A stretch of 64,000 nucleotides of DNA from Cercophora sp. LCS_1 (taxonomy: Eukaryota > Ascomycota > Sordariomycetes > Sordariales > Lasiosphaeriaceae). The stretch lies in assembly GCA_036250225.1 (NCBI GenBank), contig JAPZLL010000020.1:496001-560000 (forward strand). Reading direction: 5' to 3'. The translations under genes and the position numbers were made by a program. A model generated the notes under the pieces. The model ran no database searches, was not told the DNA's origin, and saw only the letters and a program-made list of their open reading frames with translations. Shown piece by piece: positions 1 through 12,255 of this stretch (its first letter is position 1; every line of letters starts with the position of its first letter).

Positions 1-164
1 CGTCGAACTCCCAGAGAGCCTCGCTATAGATGTACCCCGCTCGCTTGCTGCCCACAAAAACGCCACCTGCTGCTTCACGCCGTGGTGATGACGCCAAAAT
101 GACACACAGAGACCTAAAAGACAAGTAGACTCGGACCAGAAAAGGAGCCGCGAGGAATCGTGAC

Positions 165-1561
165 CTAGGAGACCATATGGACGAGGCGCTCCCACATTCT
201 CGTCGCAAGGTGTTTGAGGAGACCCACGACGCCGATCACGACAAAGATTTGAAGAAACTCGAAGCGATAACGAGTCCGGACCTCGGTTTCAACAAAGCCC
301 TGCTGACCTTTCGCAACAATGGGACTGGGTGGGAATCGCCCGGTAGAGATGTACTGATCCATCAGAGCATCCTTCTCGTACCACCTCTCACGAAGCCACA
401 CATCAAACTCTTCCTGGTTGTCCAGCGGAATATCGGCAACACGGAATCGTCTCCAGTAAAAGTTTACCGACTTGGGCGGCTGACCTCGGACGTATGTGCC
501 GCCGAGGGTGAACAGTTCCTCGCCAAACTCGCCCCGTCTGTATAATCACGTTAGCTGACGCGCAGAGAGAAACGCCGAGACCATTTTGAACTCACCCGAC
601 TCCTTCATATGCAACAGTGCAGTCGTAGACGTAGTCGACTGTCCCCTTGAGCTCCGTCAGGCAAAAGTAGATGCCCGTGCTTCGAGGCAGCAGGACATGC
701 TCGGTATCCTTGACCCCAATCTTCTCAGCCCACTTTGTTGACTTGACCTTGCCGTTCCTCGACGCATTGGTGCCCTCGGGGAAGAGCAAAAGCCACATGG
801 GGTCGAGATACTTGGATCCCGACGGAGTGGTATGCGCCGTCTTGAGCTTCCCAAGACGATGCGCCATCCGAGGCTGATCCACAGCCATTTTTCGAGACAT
901 GAAGATGAACCCATAGAGCATCATTCCAGGCCCGAGAACCGGGATGTACTTGAGCGACTCTTTCAGGATGATGTACAAGTACCCGTGCATGCTCGGCGAG
1001 TTTGCATAGCCAACCCACCACAAGTACAGCCAGTCCGTGTAGATTTGGTGGTTTGCAATCATGATCAGGCGCTCCGGGAAAGCAAACTCGACTCGCCCGT
1101 CGCGCGTCTTCTTGATCTGATCGGCGACCGACGCATCGCCGCTGATTCGTATCGTTGTCGGGCTCCACCAGTGCGTGAGGGTCGTGATGAGCAGGCCAAA
1201 TGATTGTTTCGTCAGGGCCATCCAGCCATCGTATAAGTCGCGGCTGACCCAGTAAAGCGGCGCGCCGATTAGCTGCGTGATGTGGATGCTGCCAGGAAGC
1301 GAGCGTTAGCCAAGACACGGGGGGCGGAACATGGCGGGGGATGGGGGTGGTGACGTACGTGATGCAGCACGTCAAAAAGTAGACAATGGCCGACAGCCCT
1401 CTGAGCACCTGGATAAGCCGCCCATGCTTCTCTTTGCCAGAAGGATGGGCTGCCGCGGTTTTGGGAGCGCCGTTCAGCTTCGCGCTGGCGATGATCTCGG
1501 GTGCGGGGATGTCTGAAGGCGGCGCTTTGGCAGACACCCGGTTCCGCAGCTCGGTAGCCAT
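165..1561 (-). CDS. LPLAT/AGPAT-type acyltransferase, 3 exons
   Basis: Predicted 422-aa membrane acyltransferase of the 1-acylglycerol-3-phosphate acyltransferase family, which transfers acyl chains to lysophospholipids in the ER. Exons read 1561-1359, 1288-596 and 537-165; both introns have GT-AG ends (GTACGT and GTGAGT donors) and splicing keeps one frame. Seen directly: a hydrophobic segment near residues 52-68, the NHQIYTDW acyltransferase motif (NHX4D class) and FPEGTN further on, the two signature blocks of the family. The last exon carries a C-terminal hydrophobic stretch (LQIFVVIGVVGLL) that should anchor the tail. The start was placed at MATELRNRV; an open frame continues upstream but looks non-coding. 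Fungal relatives include Cst26-like enzymes; exact substrate is not deducible. Confidence 0.88.
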
Positions 1562-2860
1562 GGCAAAAGGTACCCGCAGCCGATAGGGGATTTTGTGCAA
1601 CGGTTTTGGTCGATGATGGATGTTCGAGACAAAAGAGGCGCGCAAGGTCGACGGCTCTCGATCGTGCGGAGATGGGGTTGAAAGCTTGTTGGACGTTCCA
1701 AGCAAGGCAGACTCGAGCTTAGGCAAGCCACCGGCAGGTTTGGCTCGAGGCAACCGATCAGGGCGTTGTTGAGGCGGGCAGGAGACGGCAGAGTGCGGGC
1801 GCGGCTGAGATAGCTGCAGCAACTCCGCAGTTGTGACAGCTGAACTTGACTCAGAACACGGGAGCGACGGAAACGTCAACAACGGCCCTTCAAGGAGCTT
1901 GAGACGTTGAGGTCATGGCCGGGGGAAGATGGAGGAAATGAGGGCCGCAACGAGAAGCCTCGGGATGTGCGGAGCACCGGTCGCGTGCGGTTGCATTTGC
2001 GTTGCGTGCGCTGCGTGCGCTGCGCCGTCTGAGTTGTGTGTTGTGCCATCATCGTCAGCCAACGCAGTTGACGGTCACATGCAGGCAACTGGGGCAGGCT
2101 CCAAGCTCCCCTCGTTTCCACGGGCGGCACGGTATCGTCGGCGAGCGTGTTCCAGGCGTCTGCCCCACCAAGGGCTCGGGCTTGCACTTGTTCCCGCGCC
2201 GCCACAGCAGCCATGCCATCATCAAAAATAGTTTCAGGGAGCCGAAAAGACGAAAGGTACTCCCGCCAAATGGCTTGATGGGGAAGTCAATGCGGCATCC
2301 TACCAGGACGTTTATGCCTTAAACTTCAATGTTGTCCAGGGCCAGAGTTTGGAAAGGCATAAGGTCTGCTGGATGACGGGTTTCTTGTTATTTTGTTGCC
2401 GTTATTCGCAGGCTCCGGAGGTCGTAAATCTCCGTGGGACGATAAGGGTGATAAGAGGTGCGATAAGGCGCTGTGACAGTGGAGGGGCCCAATTCTCCAA
2501 AGCTTCTGGTTGTCAAGTGACAGGCATCTGCCGAACCCACGCTCTCTTTTGGTGTGAAATTTGCAGTGCCGATTGGGCAGAAATGGGCGGATTTCTTCGA
2601 TCTTCATCCCCACACGGTGGCTATCGACTTTCTCCCCTCTTCTAGGAGGTAAATTGCAGCGTGATGTCTGGCAGCCCATCATGTATTGCTCATGCATGTC
2701 AGGTCGGGCGACATCCGTTACAGCGTCTCCAACCCTTCGTCATGTCCCGAAAGCTGAATGAACATCGACCGCAACAGATCCAAGGAAAAAAAAAAAAAAT
2801 CGTTTCATTCATTACAGCTTCCAAACATCCTCTGCTAGGTATCCAAACATTACATCTCGT
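1562..2860. other. Intergenic, no gene seen
   Basis: About 1.3 kb between the acyltransferase start and the lipoxygenase stop. Short open frames exist on both strands but none shows a recognisable domain, signal peptide or splice-linked continuation. A run of 13 A lies near 2785-2797, just beyond the lipoxygenase stop. Confidence 0.6.
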
Positions 2861-5189
2861 TCATATCAAAATCGAAACCGCCGTCAATCCCGGATCCAAC
2901 ACCATATACGGAATGCTCCCCTTATCCATCCCGGTACTGTTGTAGAAGAACTGCTTCTGGAGCGCCTGCAAGTTGACATACAGCGCCTGACTGCTATCCC
3001 GCACCTTTTGTTCATTTGCCTTCTTCTTGTGCTTGTACACATTCCACTGACTCGCCGCAAAGTTGAGCAAGCTTCTCTCGTCCTCTACTTTGAAGCTCAG
3101 CAGCCAGGGCACCTGCGCCGCGAGCAACCACTGACGCTGTCGGTTTATGGGCAGTGCCGCCACCAGGTGGGCCTCCTTGATGGCCTTGAGCTGGTCTAGG
3201 GTGGTTGGTGGTGCAGAGCACAGCGACGGCGGCTTGGCTACGACAAAGGCCTGGTAGAAGCTCTGCAGGTAGTTGACGGCGCTGTGGAAGGGCGAGGCGA
3301 TGTGGATGCACATGGTCGTAGCGTCGATAAGGCCGTCGAGTGTGGTGACAGCGGGGAACGAGGGCATGGCAGCCGCCGTTTGGATCTCCTTTGCCCAGGC
3401 TTGGATGTTCTCGTCGGCTGCGACGGCCTTGTCGTCGGGGAAGTGGATTTCCAGCATCGACTTGACGTAGGTGCGGAGGACGCCCCAGAGAGCGAGCATG
3501 TTCTTGGCGTAGGCGTAATTCTTGTACCGTGGGTGCTTGAGACCGTCAAGCGTGCTGGGGAAGCCGCGCCGTTTGAGGTCGTTGGGGATGTAGCTACCGA
3601 CAAAGTCGTAAGTGTCGTAGGCGTCCTGGATGAAGCTCATGGATTGGTCAGGGGTAATTCCCACGATGTCACAGACGACCTGGGGCACCAGCGAAGCTCG
3701 GGCGGCGGCGTTTAGTGAGAGCGTCTTGTACCAATGGGGAGACAGAAGACGATACAACGGGTGGTCCATGGGAATGGTTCGGTTTGTCCCTACGATGATG
3801 GCTTCTTCGACAAAGTGGGAGAGCGTCAGGTGCACCGTCAACTCATGGCGGATCCAGTCTGTCACCTGGGCGCATGTCTTCGCATAGCGCCACGGCCAGT
3901 CTTCCTTCTCGCTGGCGGTGGAGTCATTGGGAGAGAGGCGCTTGTTGAAGATAGTCACTGACTTCTCAATCGTGCCCTTGTGGTCAATGCAGATGGCGAC
4001 GGGGTGCAACTTGCCGTCCTCGTGGAGCTGGAACAGACTTACAGCCCCGACGCACCAGTTCTGGTCGACGAACTCGGGCTTGAAGGTTAGGGTTGCCTCG
4101 GCATTGGTCTCGCCAACAGCCTTGCGGAAATAGCTCCCGTCTTGGACAAAAAGCGAGGCTGGGTCCGCTTTGGCGAGAACATTGGCCCACTTGTCGTACG
4201 CCCCTACCTTGGCGGCCTTGACAAAGTCTGCGATCCAGGCCGGTGTTGCTTTGGTGATAGTCGTTGGGTTGGTGCCGGTGAACTGCTGGTCGGCGAACCG
4301 ACGGTCGCTGTACCAGTCATCGAGCAAACCAATATTCCCGCCCTCAGCGATGTCGGTGCCAAATTTGCGGTGGTACTTGTTGTAGTCCACGACATCCTGG
4401 ATCTTGAAGCCCTTCTGGGGATCGCCGCCAAAGGCGCCAGCCCTCGCCCGCTCAAGAAGCCACTGCTTGGTCTTGCCAACAAAGCCGTCCTCTTCAGGGG
4501 TAATCTTCTGCAAGATCACCTGCGTTTCGATAAGGCCGATGGCGTTGAAGATGTGAAACTGGTTGACTTCTTGGTCCTTAGGGATGTGATCCAGGTGTGG
4601 CGGGTACGCCTTCTTGCCATTGGCGTCGTTGGGGTACGAGGTGTACTGGTACAGCTTCTTTTGCTCCTCCAGAGGAATAAATCGCGGCAGCGTTGGCTCA
4701 ACACCCAAGACGTCAAGAAGCGACGCGAATCTGCTCGCAATGTAAGTCAGTGCTGCACTGCAAATCATCCACTGCAAGTCATGCTCACGTTTGCTCGATT
4801 CGAGAGTACGCCTGAGTCAGCGCGAGCTGCGTTCCCATGTACGTTCCCTCCACAATATTGCCCTCCGGCTCCTGGACATCCAGCGGATTCTTGGGGTCCA
4901 CGACAGGAAAGAGCTTCATCTTTAGGATCTCATTGTTGAAGATGCCAGGGTCGAAGGACGGCAGGGGTAGTTCCCCAACCGATTTCGGGGCGACCTGCGC
5001 GAGGAACTCCTTCTCACTCGGGTGCTTGAGGATGGAGCCCTGGTCTGGACGAGACGCGGCCACCTTGAGCGGCGGCGTGGGCAGGCTCGGATCCAAGACC
5101 TTGTGTAAGAGCGTGTCAACAAGTGCGAACGCCTTCCCGGAGAGCGAGGGGGGGGACCCCGAGAGGATGGAGCGACGGTTTCCAGCCAT
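2861..5189 (-). CDS. Lipoxygenase, 2 exons
   Basis: Predicted 756-aa lipoxygenase that would insert dioxygen into polyunsaturated fatty acids to give hydroperoxides. Exons 5189-4789 and 4730-2861, with a 58-bp intron (GTGAGC donor, CTGAC branch, GCAG acceptor). Metal-binding elements are visible: HLTLSH (H-x4-H) near residue 434, HSAVN (H-x3-N) near residue 615, and a C-terminal isoleucine whose carboxylate is the expected last ligand. No signal peptide is present at MAGNRRSIL, unlike secreted manganese lipoxygenases, which suggests an intracellular iron enzyme of the Fusarium type; the metal is inference. Length fits fungal lipoxygenases without a PLAT domain. No pathway partner is adjacent. 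Confidence 0.92.
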
Positions 5190-7016
5190 GATGCCAGGTG
5201 ATAGCGAAGTCGCGTTTACAGCAGAGGAGAGATGCTAAGTCTAGAGGCCATCCTCACCTTCGTTGGGGTCCACGGCCTGTATTTAAGGCATGTCTAGCAG
5301 CGAGCCCAATGATGTGCAATCATATCGCAAAGGCTGCCCTTGGGTACCGCCGCACCAGACTAGGGACTAACACCACGTTTGATCCTCTCGGCGGCAGCTC
5401 GTCAATTCGTTAGTGGCTCAACCTAAGCTCAGCTGGGTGGGCTATGCAACACATCTGGCTTGACCTACCAGGGAAGACGCTGTGTAACTTGTGAAGACCG
5501 AAGACGAATTGGTTGAGGCCCTGTCCAATTCTTGTGATGCAACCCTTCGGAAAGGATATCGTCAACGGACCAGTCAGCGCGTCAGGAAAGTCTCGTCGGA
5601 CGCTTGGCCGGCCAGTCAGGGAGGGTTTCTGGCGGGAGGCCGAGGGCTGCTGCTGATTAGGGCCTAGAATCCTCGACCCGCAGCACTGTGGCACGCTGAG
5701 CTGCGCGGGATGCAACCAGCCTAAACCCAATACAGCGCAAATCTGCTGAGCCGACAGCGCCGCAAGGCTGAGCGCCGTGATGGTGTTCCGTGGCGTTACA
5801 ATGTTGCGGGGTCGAATGACGAGAGAAAGGTCCTTTTGTCGTGGGGTTGGAGGGGTCGCAGACCTAGCGCGTTGACCGCCGGAATCACCGTGGGGCAATG
5901 TGGCCGTGAGAAGTGAGCACACATTCTTGTCAGGTGTGTGCAACACTTGAACGGGTCTTTCCGAGCATCATCTTGAAGGCGGTTGAAGGAAAGGAACGGC
6001 ATTAATTTGCCGTTGGGGGTGGTTGGAATGTGACGCGGGTCCTTTGGCCTGATTCGGGGCTAGGATCGGTTCGAGGAATCGCTTGTTGGTGCTAGAGTTG
6101 CCGACACGATTGATTGCCTGGCAAAGCGTCGGCACGCTCGGCCAGGCACCGGCTTTTGAGAAGTCAATTGGTCGGTGAAAGAGAAGACATGGGAGCGATT
6201 CTTGTTTGTAACGTTGTCCATGTTCGCCGTTGCAGGGATCTTGTAAGGCTGAGCAGTGAAACCACGAGTGATGTCGATATCGGTCATTCTGACGGGAAGT
6301 CAAATTGTGTGCTACCGACAAACAGGCGAACTCCGGGAGCAAAAATGGACGGGGGTTTGGAAACCGTTTCGAAGAATCCAAGCTCAAGGTCGATATTGTC
6401 AATTGGCTGTCCGAGAATGCCGGGCCGCAGAGAAAATCGGGGGGTCTCAGGCAGTTCGCTTGTGGGCCCCGATAACTCCGCTCCTTCCTGTTCATCCCGG
6501 AAAAGCGCTTCCAGGTAGCCGGATCAGCGTCGGTCCTCCCTGCAGCGAATTGTTGAACGAGACTGTCAAGTTGCCATTGCTGGGCTTTACTTCGATACAT
6601 CGAATTCGACTCAACAACATCGGATGTTCCACGCCAGCGCTAGTCCGGGCCCCGAGACGTGCCGGCTTGACGACGGGCGCTGTAGCAGTGTCGCGATGCC
6701 GTGAAACGTCAAAATGCGTGGTGGGCGCTTCCCCGCGATCCGGCCGCTAACCTCCGCTGTGGCGGCCGCTAGTTACGGCGAATCATCCCTGGCGTCGAAC
6801 TACAAACACCGATGACGGAATCGAAACAACGCTCGAGACATACCCCGCCTTGTCGTGGTATCCAAGAAGCATACCGAGGCCCCGGTTGTTTTGGGAGCGC
6901 GAGTGCGAGCACCATCGCCGGTCTTGCGGACCGTCTTTAAACTCGGCGCTTGCCAGGTCAAGTGAAATGCCAGGAGCGCGAGAGCGAGGCCCATTTGGAC
7001 GAAGTTTGCAGGCGTG
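5190..7016. other. Intergenic between divergent lipoxygenase and lactonase genes
   Basis: About 1.8 kb that should contain both divergent promoters. Several overlapping open frames of 130-210 codons occur on both strands (for example 5410-6600 minus), but their composition is irregular, they lack known motifs and they overlap each other. I see no supportable gene. Confidence 0.55.
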
Positions 7017-8338
7017 ATGGCGCCTCGGTTCTTATCCCTACCGGGAGTCATTCTCGCATATCTTGTCTACACATACGGATTCCCGGCTTACAAGAGTCTC
7101 GGTATCTTTGGCGCTTTCCGCACACCGGGAAGCAGCCCGCACGATGTTGTGGTGATTCCGGATACCGTCAACTGCGAGGACATTCACTATGAGCCGCTCA
7201 CCGGTAACATCTTCACTGCGTGTGAGGACAATGTCGAGACTCGATTTGGCTGGTTTCCTCCACTGGCAAACTTCGACGACCCCGAGCTTGGAAGGAAGGG
7301 AAAGGGCTCGATTCATGTCATTGACCCCAAGGTAAGCCGTTGCCCTTTACTCTAGCCGACCGGTGACTGACCCGATGACAGACCATGAAGTCAGAAAGAC
7401 TGACATTTGAGAACTTCGATTCAACTTTCGTCACCCATGGCATCGATGTGATTCCGGACCTCGAGCGCGCCGACGAGGCGGTGTACATCATCGCCATCAA
7501 CCATGTTCCTGATCCGAAGCTCCCTCGGGCTCGGTCTCAGCTAGAGATTTTCCACCACGTCCTCGGATCCTCTTTCGTGCGGCACATCCGCTCGGTGTGG
7601 CACCCATTGATCAGGACGCCGAATGACGTATTCGCAAGTAGCCCGACCTCCATCTATGTGTCCAACGACCACTACTACCGAGATCATGGAATCATGCGCA
7701 CACTTGAAGACTTTTGGTTCCACGCCAAGTGGACAGATACGGTGCATGTTGAGGTCGACCTGAAAGTAACGGGAGACTCAGCGGCAGGAGTCCAGGGGAA
7801 CGTCGCGCTCAGCAACTTTCACAACAACAACGGTTTGGGCCATGGGCGGTCTGCCGACGAGATTCTCATTGCAAGCTGCACCAGCGGAGAGATGCATATC
7901 GGTAAGGTGTCAGAGGACCAGAGGAATGGTAACATCACGCTCGTCGATGTTGTTGGGGTTGATGCTATTGTCGACAACCCGACTTATTTCGACGACCCAT
8001 ATGCCAAAAGTACCGGTGACAACCGCAGCGGCTTCTTGCTGCCGGGCCTCGCCAAAGCGCTGGAACTTGCGGGTACACATCGGGAACCGGATGCCACAAA
8101 CTCGGTCATTGTGTACTTTGTCCGACCCAATCAGGGTAAACCAGGCTCCGCCACAACCTGGGAGAAGCGCGTGTTGTTTGAGGATGACGGGAAGAGGATC
8201 AGAAGCGCAAGCGGCTCGGTTCTTGTTGCTATTGACCCCGAGTCTGAGCCAGAGAGAGCCAGCGGAGCTCGGAAGGGCTGGCTGTTTGTGACCGGCTTTC
8301 AGTCCAAGAATGTGATCGCCGTCAAGGTTGATCTCTAA
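7017..8338 (+). CDS. Paraoxonase/arylesterase-like calcium beta-propeller, 2 exons
   Basis: Predicted 423-aa protein of the serum paraoxonase/arylesterase (PON) family, lactonase-type hydrolases with two calcium ions in a six-bladed propeller. Exons 7017-7331 and 7382-8338, 50-bp intron, phase 0. Elements corresponding to PON ligands are visible: Glu in NCEDIHY, His in VTHGIDV (the position of the catalytic His), Asn in SNDHYY, Asn in NNNGLGH and Asp-Asn in VDNPTY. An N-terminal hydrophobic stretch (residues about 8-22) could be a signal anchor, as retained in PON1. The start is the ATG at 7017. Its stop lies 37 bp from the stop of the convergent flavin oxidoreductase, so their 3' UTRs probably overlap. 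Substrate unknown. Confidence 0.88.
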
Positions 8339-8375
8339 CAGTATATCTGTAGTGGATCGGCTCCATCGCAGGGAC

Positions 8376-9694
8376 TCACGCAATCGTTGACTTGAGTCCA
8401 TCCTTCAGGACTTTAGCAGCCAAGGCGGCCATCTGGGTTGCGTACCACACCTGTTCTCGTCAGTATTCATGTTTGCCAACATCCCCAAGACCGAACTCAC
8501 CGTCTCAATGCCAGCCCCAACACCCTTGACACCCCAAAGCTTGATATACCACGGCGTCGCAATCCTCCTTGCATACAGCCTCGCCTCCTCATCCCCAACC
8601 TCCTTGTTAAACACCAAAGTCTTGGGCAACAACGGATTCAACACCGCCGGCCTCCCAATGCCCACCAAATCACACTCCCCCCTTTCCACCGCTTCCTCCA
8701 TCCCCTTTCTCGTCCTGAACCCCCCGGTAACAACCAACGGTACATGAGGAAACTCCCTCCTCACAACCCCCGCAAACTCGAGAAAAAACGCCTCCCTCTT
8801 CGCCGTCCTCTCGCTCCTTGTTCCTTCATACCCCGTATTCATAACCGGATCCTCATAGCTCCCGCCACTAACCTCCACAAAATCCACTCCCGCGTCCACA
8901 ATCATCCTCAACTGTCTCACAAACCCATCCTCCTCCTCCTGGTGATCAACGCTATTCAGCTTGATCCCCACACAAAACGTCCCATACTCCTTTGTCGCTT
9001 CCTTTACAGCCCTGATGACCTCAACCACAACCCTCGCCCTATTCTCCGGCGTACCCCCGTAGGCGTCTTGACGGAGATTACTCTTCCCCGACAAAAACTG
9101 CGCAAGCAGATACCCGTGCGCAGCGTGGATCTGCACCCCGTTGAAGCCAGCTTCTGCGCACACCCTCGCTGCTTCCGCAAACTGTTTTACGATATCATCA
9201 ATCTCCCCCACCGTCAAAGCGCGCGGCGTGCCAAAGATCAGCTTCGTAGCTGCCTTCGCAAATATTCCCGGTCCGAAATCCATGGGCACAGCGGATGGCG
9301 CTACTGCCTTGGAGAAGAGACTGCGTTTACCCGCAGAGATGGGCGATTGTCGACCGGGGTGGTTCAGTTGGACTACAGACGGGGTGTTGGATTCACCCTT
9401 GGAGGCGGTCGCCCATGCTGCGTAGGCCTCGTGGACGGTGGAGGCGGGGAGGGAGGGGTCGATTGTGATGGCGGACGGCGAGCCCATGTGGTTTGCGTCG
9501 ACGTGGATGCAGCCTGTTAGGATGAGACCCCAGTTTCCGAGGGCCCATTGGGAGTAGAGGGCGTTGATGCGAGCGTTTGGGAGGAAGGGGGCGGTGCCGA
9601 GTTCTTCGGAGAGGGCGGCTTTGATGAGGCGGTTTGGGAGGATGAGGCCGGAGGGGAGGGTGAGGGGTTGGGAGAGGGGGGATGGGGTTGTCAT
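8376..9694 (-). CDS. NADH:flavin oxidoreductase, Old Yellow Enzyme family, 2 exons
   Basis: Predicted 422-aa FMN-dependent ene-reductase-type enzyme. Exons 9694-8501 and 8450-8376; the 50-bp intron has a GTGAGT donor, a CTGAC branch and an ACAG acceptor. Reading through it instead gives an unrelated tail, whereas splicing ends the protein as VWYATQMAALAAKVL followed by a short tail. Family marks: QLNHPGRQS, the active-site region GVQIHAAHGYLLAQFLS, then YGGTPENR, and a late VTGGFRT / LVGIGRPA phosphate-binding region. Such proteins reduce activated alkenes using NAD(P)H; several fungal members sit in secondary-metabolite clusters, but no cluster is evident here. It is convergent with the PON-like gene. 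Confidence 0.93.
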
Positions 9695-10542
9695 TTTTTG
9701 GTGGTGGTGTTGTTGTGGTGGTGATGATGGGGTGTGTGTTTAGGAGGTGAGTTGGCGGTGAGGTGAGGCGAGGTGAGGACGGTGAGTGTTGACTTGGTGT
9801 TTCAAGACTGAGATTCGTCAAGTGCCCCACTCCGAGTCAAGACGGGACCTGGGTCGGCACGGAAGCTGTTGGTTTGTTGATTGTTCCAGAGCTGTGGGCC
9901 GGGTCGCAGAGTTGCTTCAAATGGGACAAGATTCCTTTTACGTTCTCCACAAAGCCACGTTGTCCGGGCCGAGGCAAATACTAGTGTCCGTTCGGGCGCT
10001 CAATCGGCCCATCATTTCGTCCGTCCGGAGGGTATTCGCTCCGTCCCGGGCTTGGCTCCATCGCCGATTGAATTTCGGAACGGTCCCGAATGTTCACTCA
10101 CACCGTGTGCGTGAGGCCGTTTCTAGGGTCGGCAGGCAGTTTAGAATTCCTTAGTAAAGCCTGAGGTCAATCGCTATATTAGCTGCGGCTTAGTCGATGA
10201 GTGGGTGACCGAGGACGGACAACGTCAAGTTCACCTTGCGAGGAGCGGACTGCTCAACTTCTGGAAGACGCTGGAGCTCCGAGGACACCAGGAGTGTTGC
10301 TCTTGGGGCTTGAGCAGGTCATGTTGGGCTGGTATGGGTCACGCATGTCTGTGTGAGTGTTCCCCTTTGACGACATTACAATCAACATGGAGGGACAAGG
10401 GCAATGACTGTGGACTGTCGTTCCGTTATCATGTCAGAACTACGTTTTGCCCTTCCCAAACATTCCGTTCCGTCGTAATCTGCAATTCCCCCCTGCGCCG
10501 AACTCCCGTTGCCGAAAACACAATCGTGGCTTTAGGTCAAGT
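9695..10542. other. Intergenic, no gene seen
   Basis: About 850 bp upstream of the flavin oxidoreductase and downstream of eL18. The first 100 bp is strongly G/T biased on the plus strand (C/A rich in the oxidoreductase leader). No coding or RNA feature could be supported. Confidence 0.6.
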
Positions 10543-11569
10543 TTAGACCTTGAAGCCGCGAGACCTTCTGCGACCACGGGCCTTCTCAAACTTGCGGCCC
10601 TTGGACTGCACATAAGGCTTCTTGTGCTTATGCGGGCCGAAGCCAAAGTGCTTGACTGCCTCACGCGAGTTCTTGGGGCCGCGGAGAAGGAGGGTGTTGG
10701 CGCCCGTGGGCTTCTCGAGAGCGAGCTGATCGAGCGTCAGAGCCTTGCCGCCGGCAGCAGTGATGCGACCGCGGGCGGTGGCAGTGAAACGCAAGGCGGC
10801 GATATCAGCCTTGGGGACGGTAAGAAGGCGGTTATCGTCGGTAACGGTGCCAACCACAACGACGGTCTTCTTCTCGTTTCCGCTCTTGAGGTTGGCTGCG
10901 ATACGCGAGAGCGACACAGGGGGTCGGTTGATGCGCGACATAAACAGGCGACGCAAGACAACCTTGTTGAACGACGAATCGGTGCGCCGGGCAAGGAAGC
11001 GATAGAGCTTCACGAGCAGCTTGAGGTACACATTGTCGCTGGCGAGCGGGCATTGGTTAGCATTGCCGAGGGCTCGGGGCGGGGTGATCGCATCTGTAGG
11101 TTGCAGCATACCTCTTGGGAGCCTTGCGGTGGGTGGCCCTCTCGTGGTGCTTTCTGAGATCGATGCCTGCATAGGGAATCCAAGTCAGTGACTTGATCTA
11201 GTATGCTCAATCGGCGAGCTCGACTGGAATCGTAGCGAAGGCTACAACCAGGAGCAAAGTGCCATACGCAGTGAACCCGGCAAGGAGCCGAGTTCCACCA
11301 CTTGCATACGGAAGGTTGCGAGCTGCATTGGCTCTTCTAGACCATTTCCATCGAAAGGACCTCTCTATTCCGTGGTACTCGTCTCCGAGGGTGGATAGCG
11401 CTCCAGGGCTCGACGACGGAAAGAGGCGCTCAGAAATTGCAAGGAACGCCTTAAGCCGAAGTCGCAGACGGAACGCGCACAGCCTCGGACCGCAGCACCA
11501 AAGTACAGGAGGCTGCTTTCTTCGAAAAGGGACCAAAAGAGCCGAGTTCTTGCGCTATCACGTACCCAT
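10543..11569 (-). CDS. RPL18: 60S ribosomal protein eL18, 3 exons
   Basis: Predicted 184-aa large-subunit ribosomal protein eL18 in the cytosolic 60S particle. Exon 1 is only ATGG (11569-11566) followed by a GTACGT donor; exon 2 is 11166-11112 and exon 3 is 11038-10543. Splicing gives MGIDLRKHHERATHRKAPKS, the family N-terminus, running into DNVYLKLLVKLYRFLARRTD and ending RRRSRGFKV. The 400-bp first intron directly after ATGG is typical of fungal ribosomal protein genes; I looked for a C/D-box snoRNA in it and saw no TGATGA on the coding strand. The length matches the family. Regulation is probably through the telobox-like site upstream. Confidence 0.96.
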
Positions 11570-12255
11570 CTTGTTGGTTCTGGCGGTGTCGTCGTGGATT
11601 GACCGGGAATGTGTGGTTTGGAAGAAGCGAAGGCGCGGATTGTGTTTCGAGATTTGGTGCGTAGCGAACGGCCGGGGCGGTGGAGGCCGGCAGTTCGCTC
11701 CCATCGCTCCTCACCCTAACCCTCAACTGGGCCTCATTCACCCGGTCATGTTGCATCTTCGAGAACAACCGCCTTCTCCCAGCTCTTCGTCGGTGAACGT
11801 CTGATAACCCCCACGTCTCCTTGAATACCGAATTTTGAGAGCATCGGGTTCTCTTATCACATCCTATGCCTCGGCAGCCTTGACGAATGGGTGACCTCGA
11901 CGGGCGACGGCACGGAGACCAACCTCGCTTCGAGCATCATCGGTAGGAACAGTGATTGGTCGAAATACGCGGGCTCGATGCACCACAACCTCGATGAGGA
12001 CCGTCGCCAGCGCCCCTTCTGCAGCCCTCATAGGCGACTCTCAAGTCGATAAGCTTTCGATGGCAAGGCAACTCGGGCGTAGCTTGCATTCTGCCGTGTA
12101 GATGGGTTCATTTAAAGGAAGGGCCCCACAAGATCGCCACCGGATGGTGCTCCGGGTACCTGTACCACGGCATACGCTCCGCTCACTCTTGGCGTGTAAC
12201 CTTACTCGTCACCCTGATTGACACCTCAGCCCTGGGGCCTCCTGAACTCTTAACG
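11570..12255. other. Divergent promoter region, eL18 and Zn2Cys6 regulator
   Basis: About 690 bp between two diverging start codons. Apart from the telobox-like site it holds only short open frames without recognisable content. Confidence 0.6.
11713..11723. promoter_or_regulatory. Telobox-like motif upstream of eL18
   Basis: The sequence ACCCTAACCCT lies about 145 bp upstream of the eL18 start. Telomere-like sites of this kind are bound by Tbf1/Rap1-type factors at ribosomal protein promoters in several fungi. The assignment is inference from motif and position. Confidence 0.45.

Noticed and set aside
725..1882. 385-codon frame extending the acyltransferase upstream and across its intron
   Set aside because: Only the part from MATELRNRV to the GTACGT donor fits the family; the rest reads through an intron and a non-conserved leader.
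4750..4788. Shorter 31-bp intron for the lipoxygenase
   Set aside because: Below the usual fungal minimum and lacking a branch point; the 58-bp version has CTGAC and keeps the frame.
5410..6600. Two minus-strand frames of 178 and 210 codons
   Set aside because: They overlap other frames, have irregular composition and no domain, signal peptide or splice continuity.
8438..9520. 360-codon plus-strand frame rich in His/Pro/Arg
   Set aside because: Antisense to the Old Yellow Enzyme gene.
10447..11157. 236-codon plus-strand frame
   Set aside because: Antisense to eL18 exons, and it spans eL18 introns.
11167..11565. C/D-box snoRNA in eL18 intron 1
   Set aside because: No TGATGA C box found on the coding strand of the intron.
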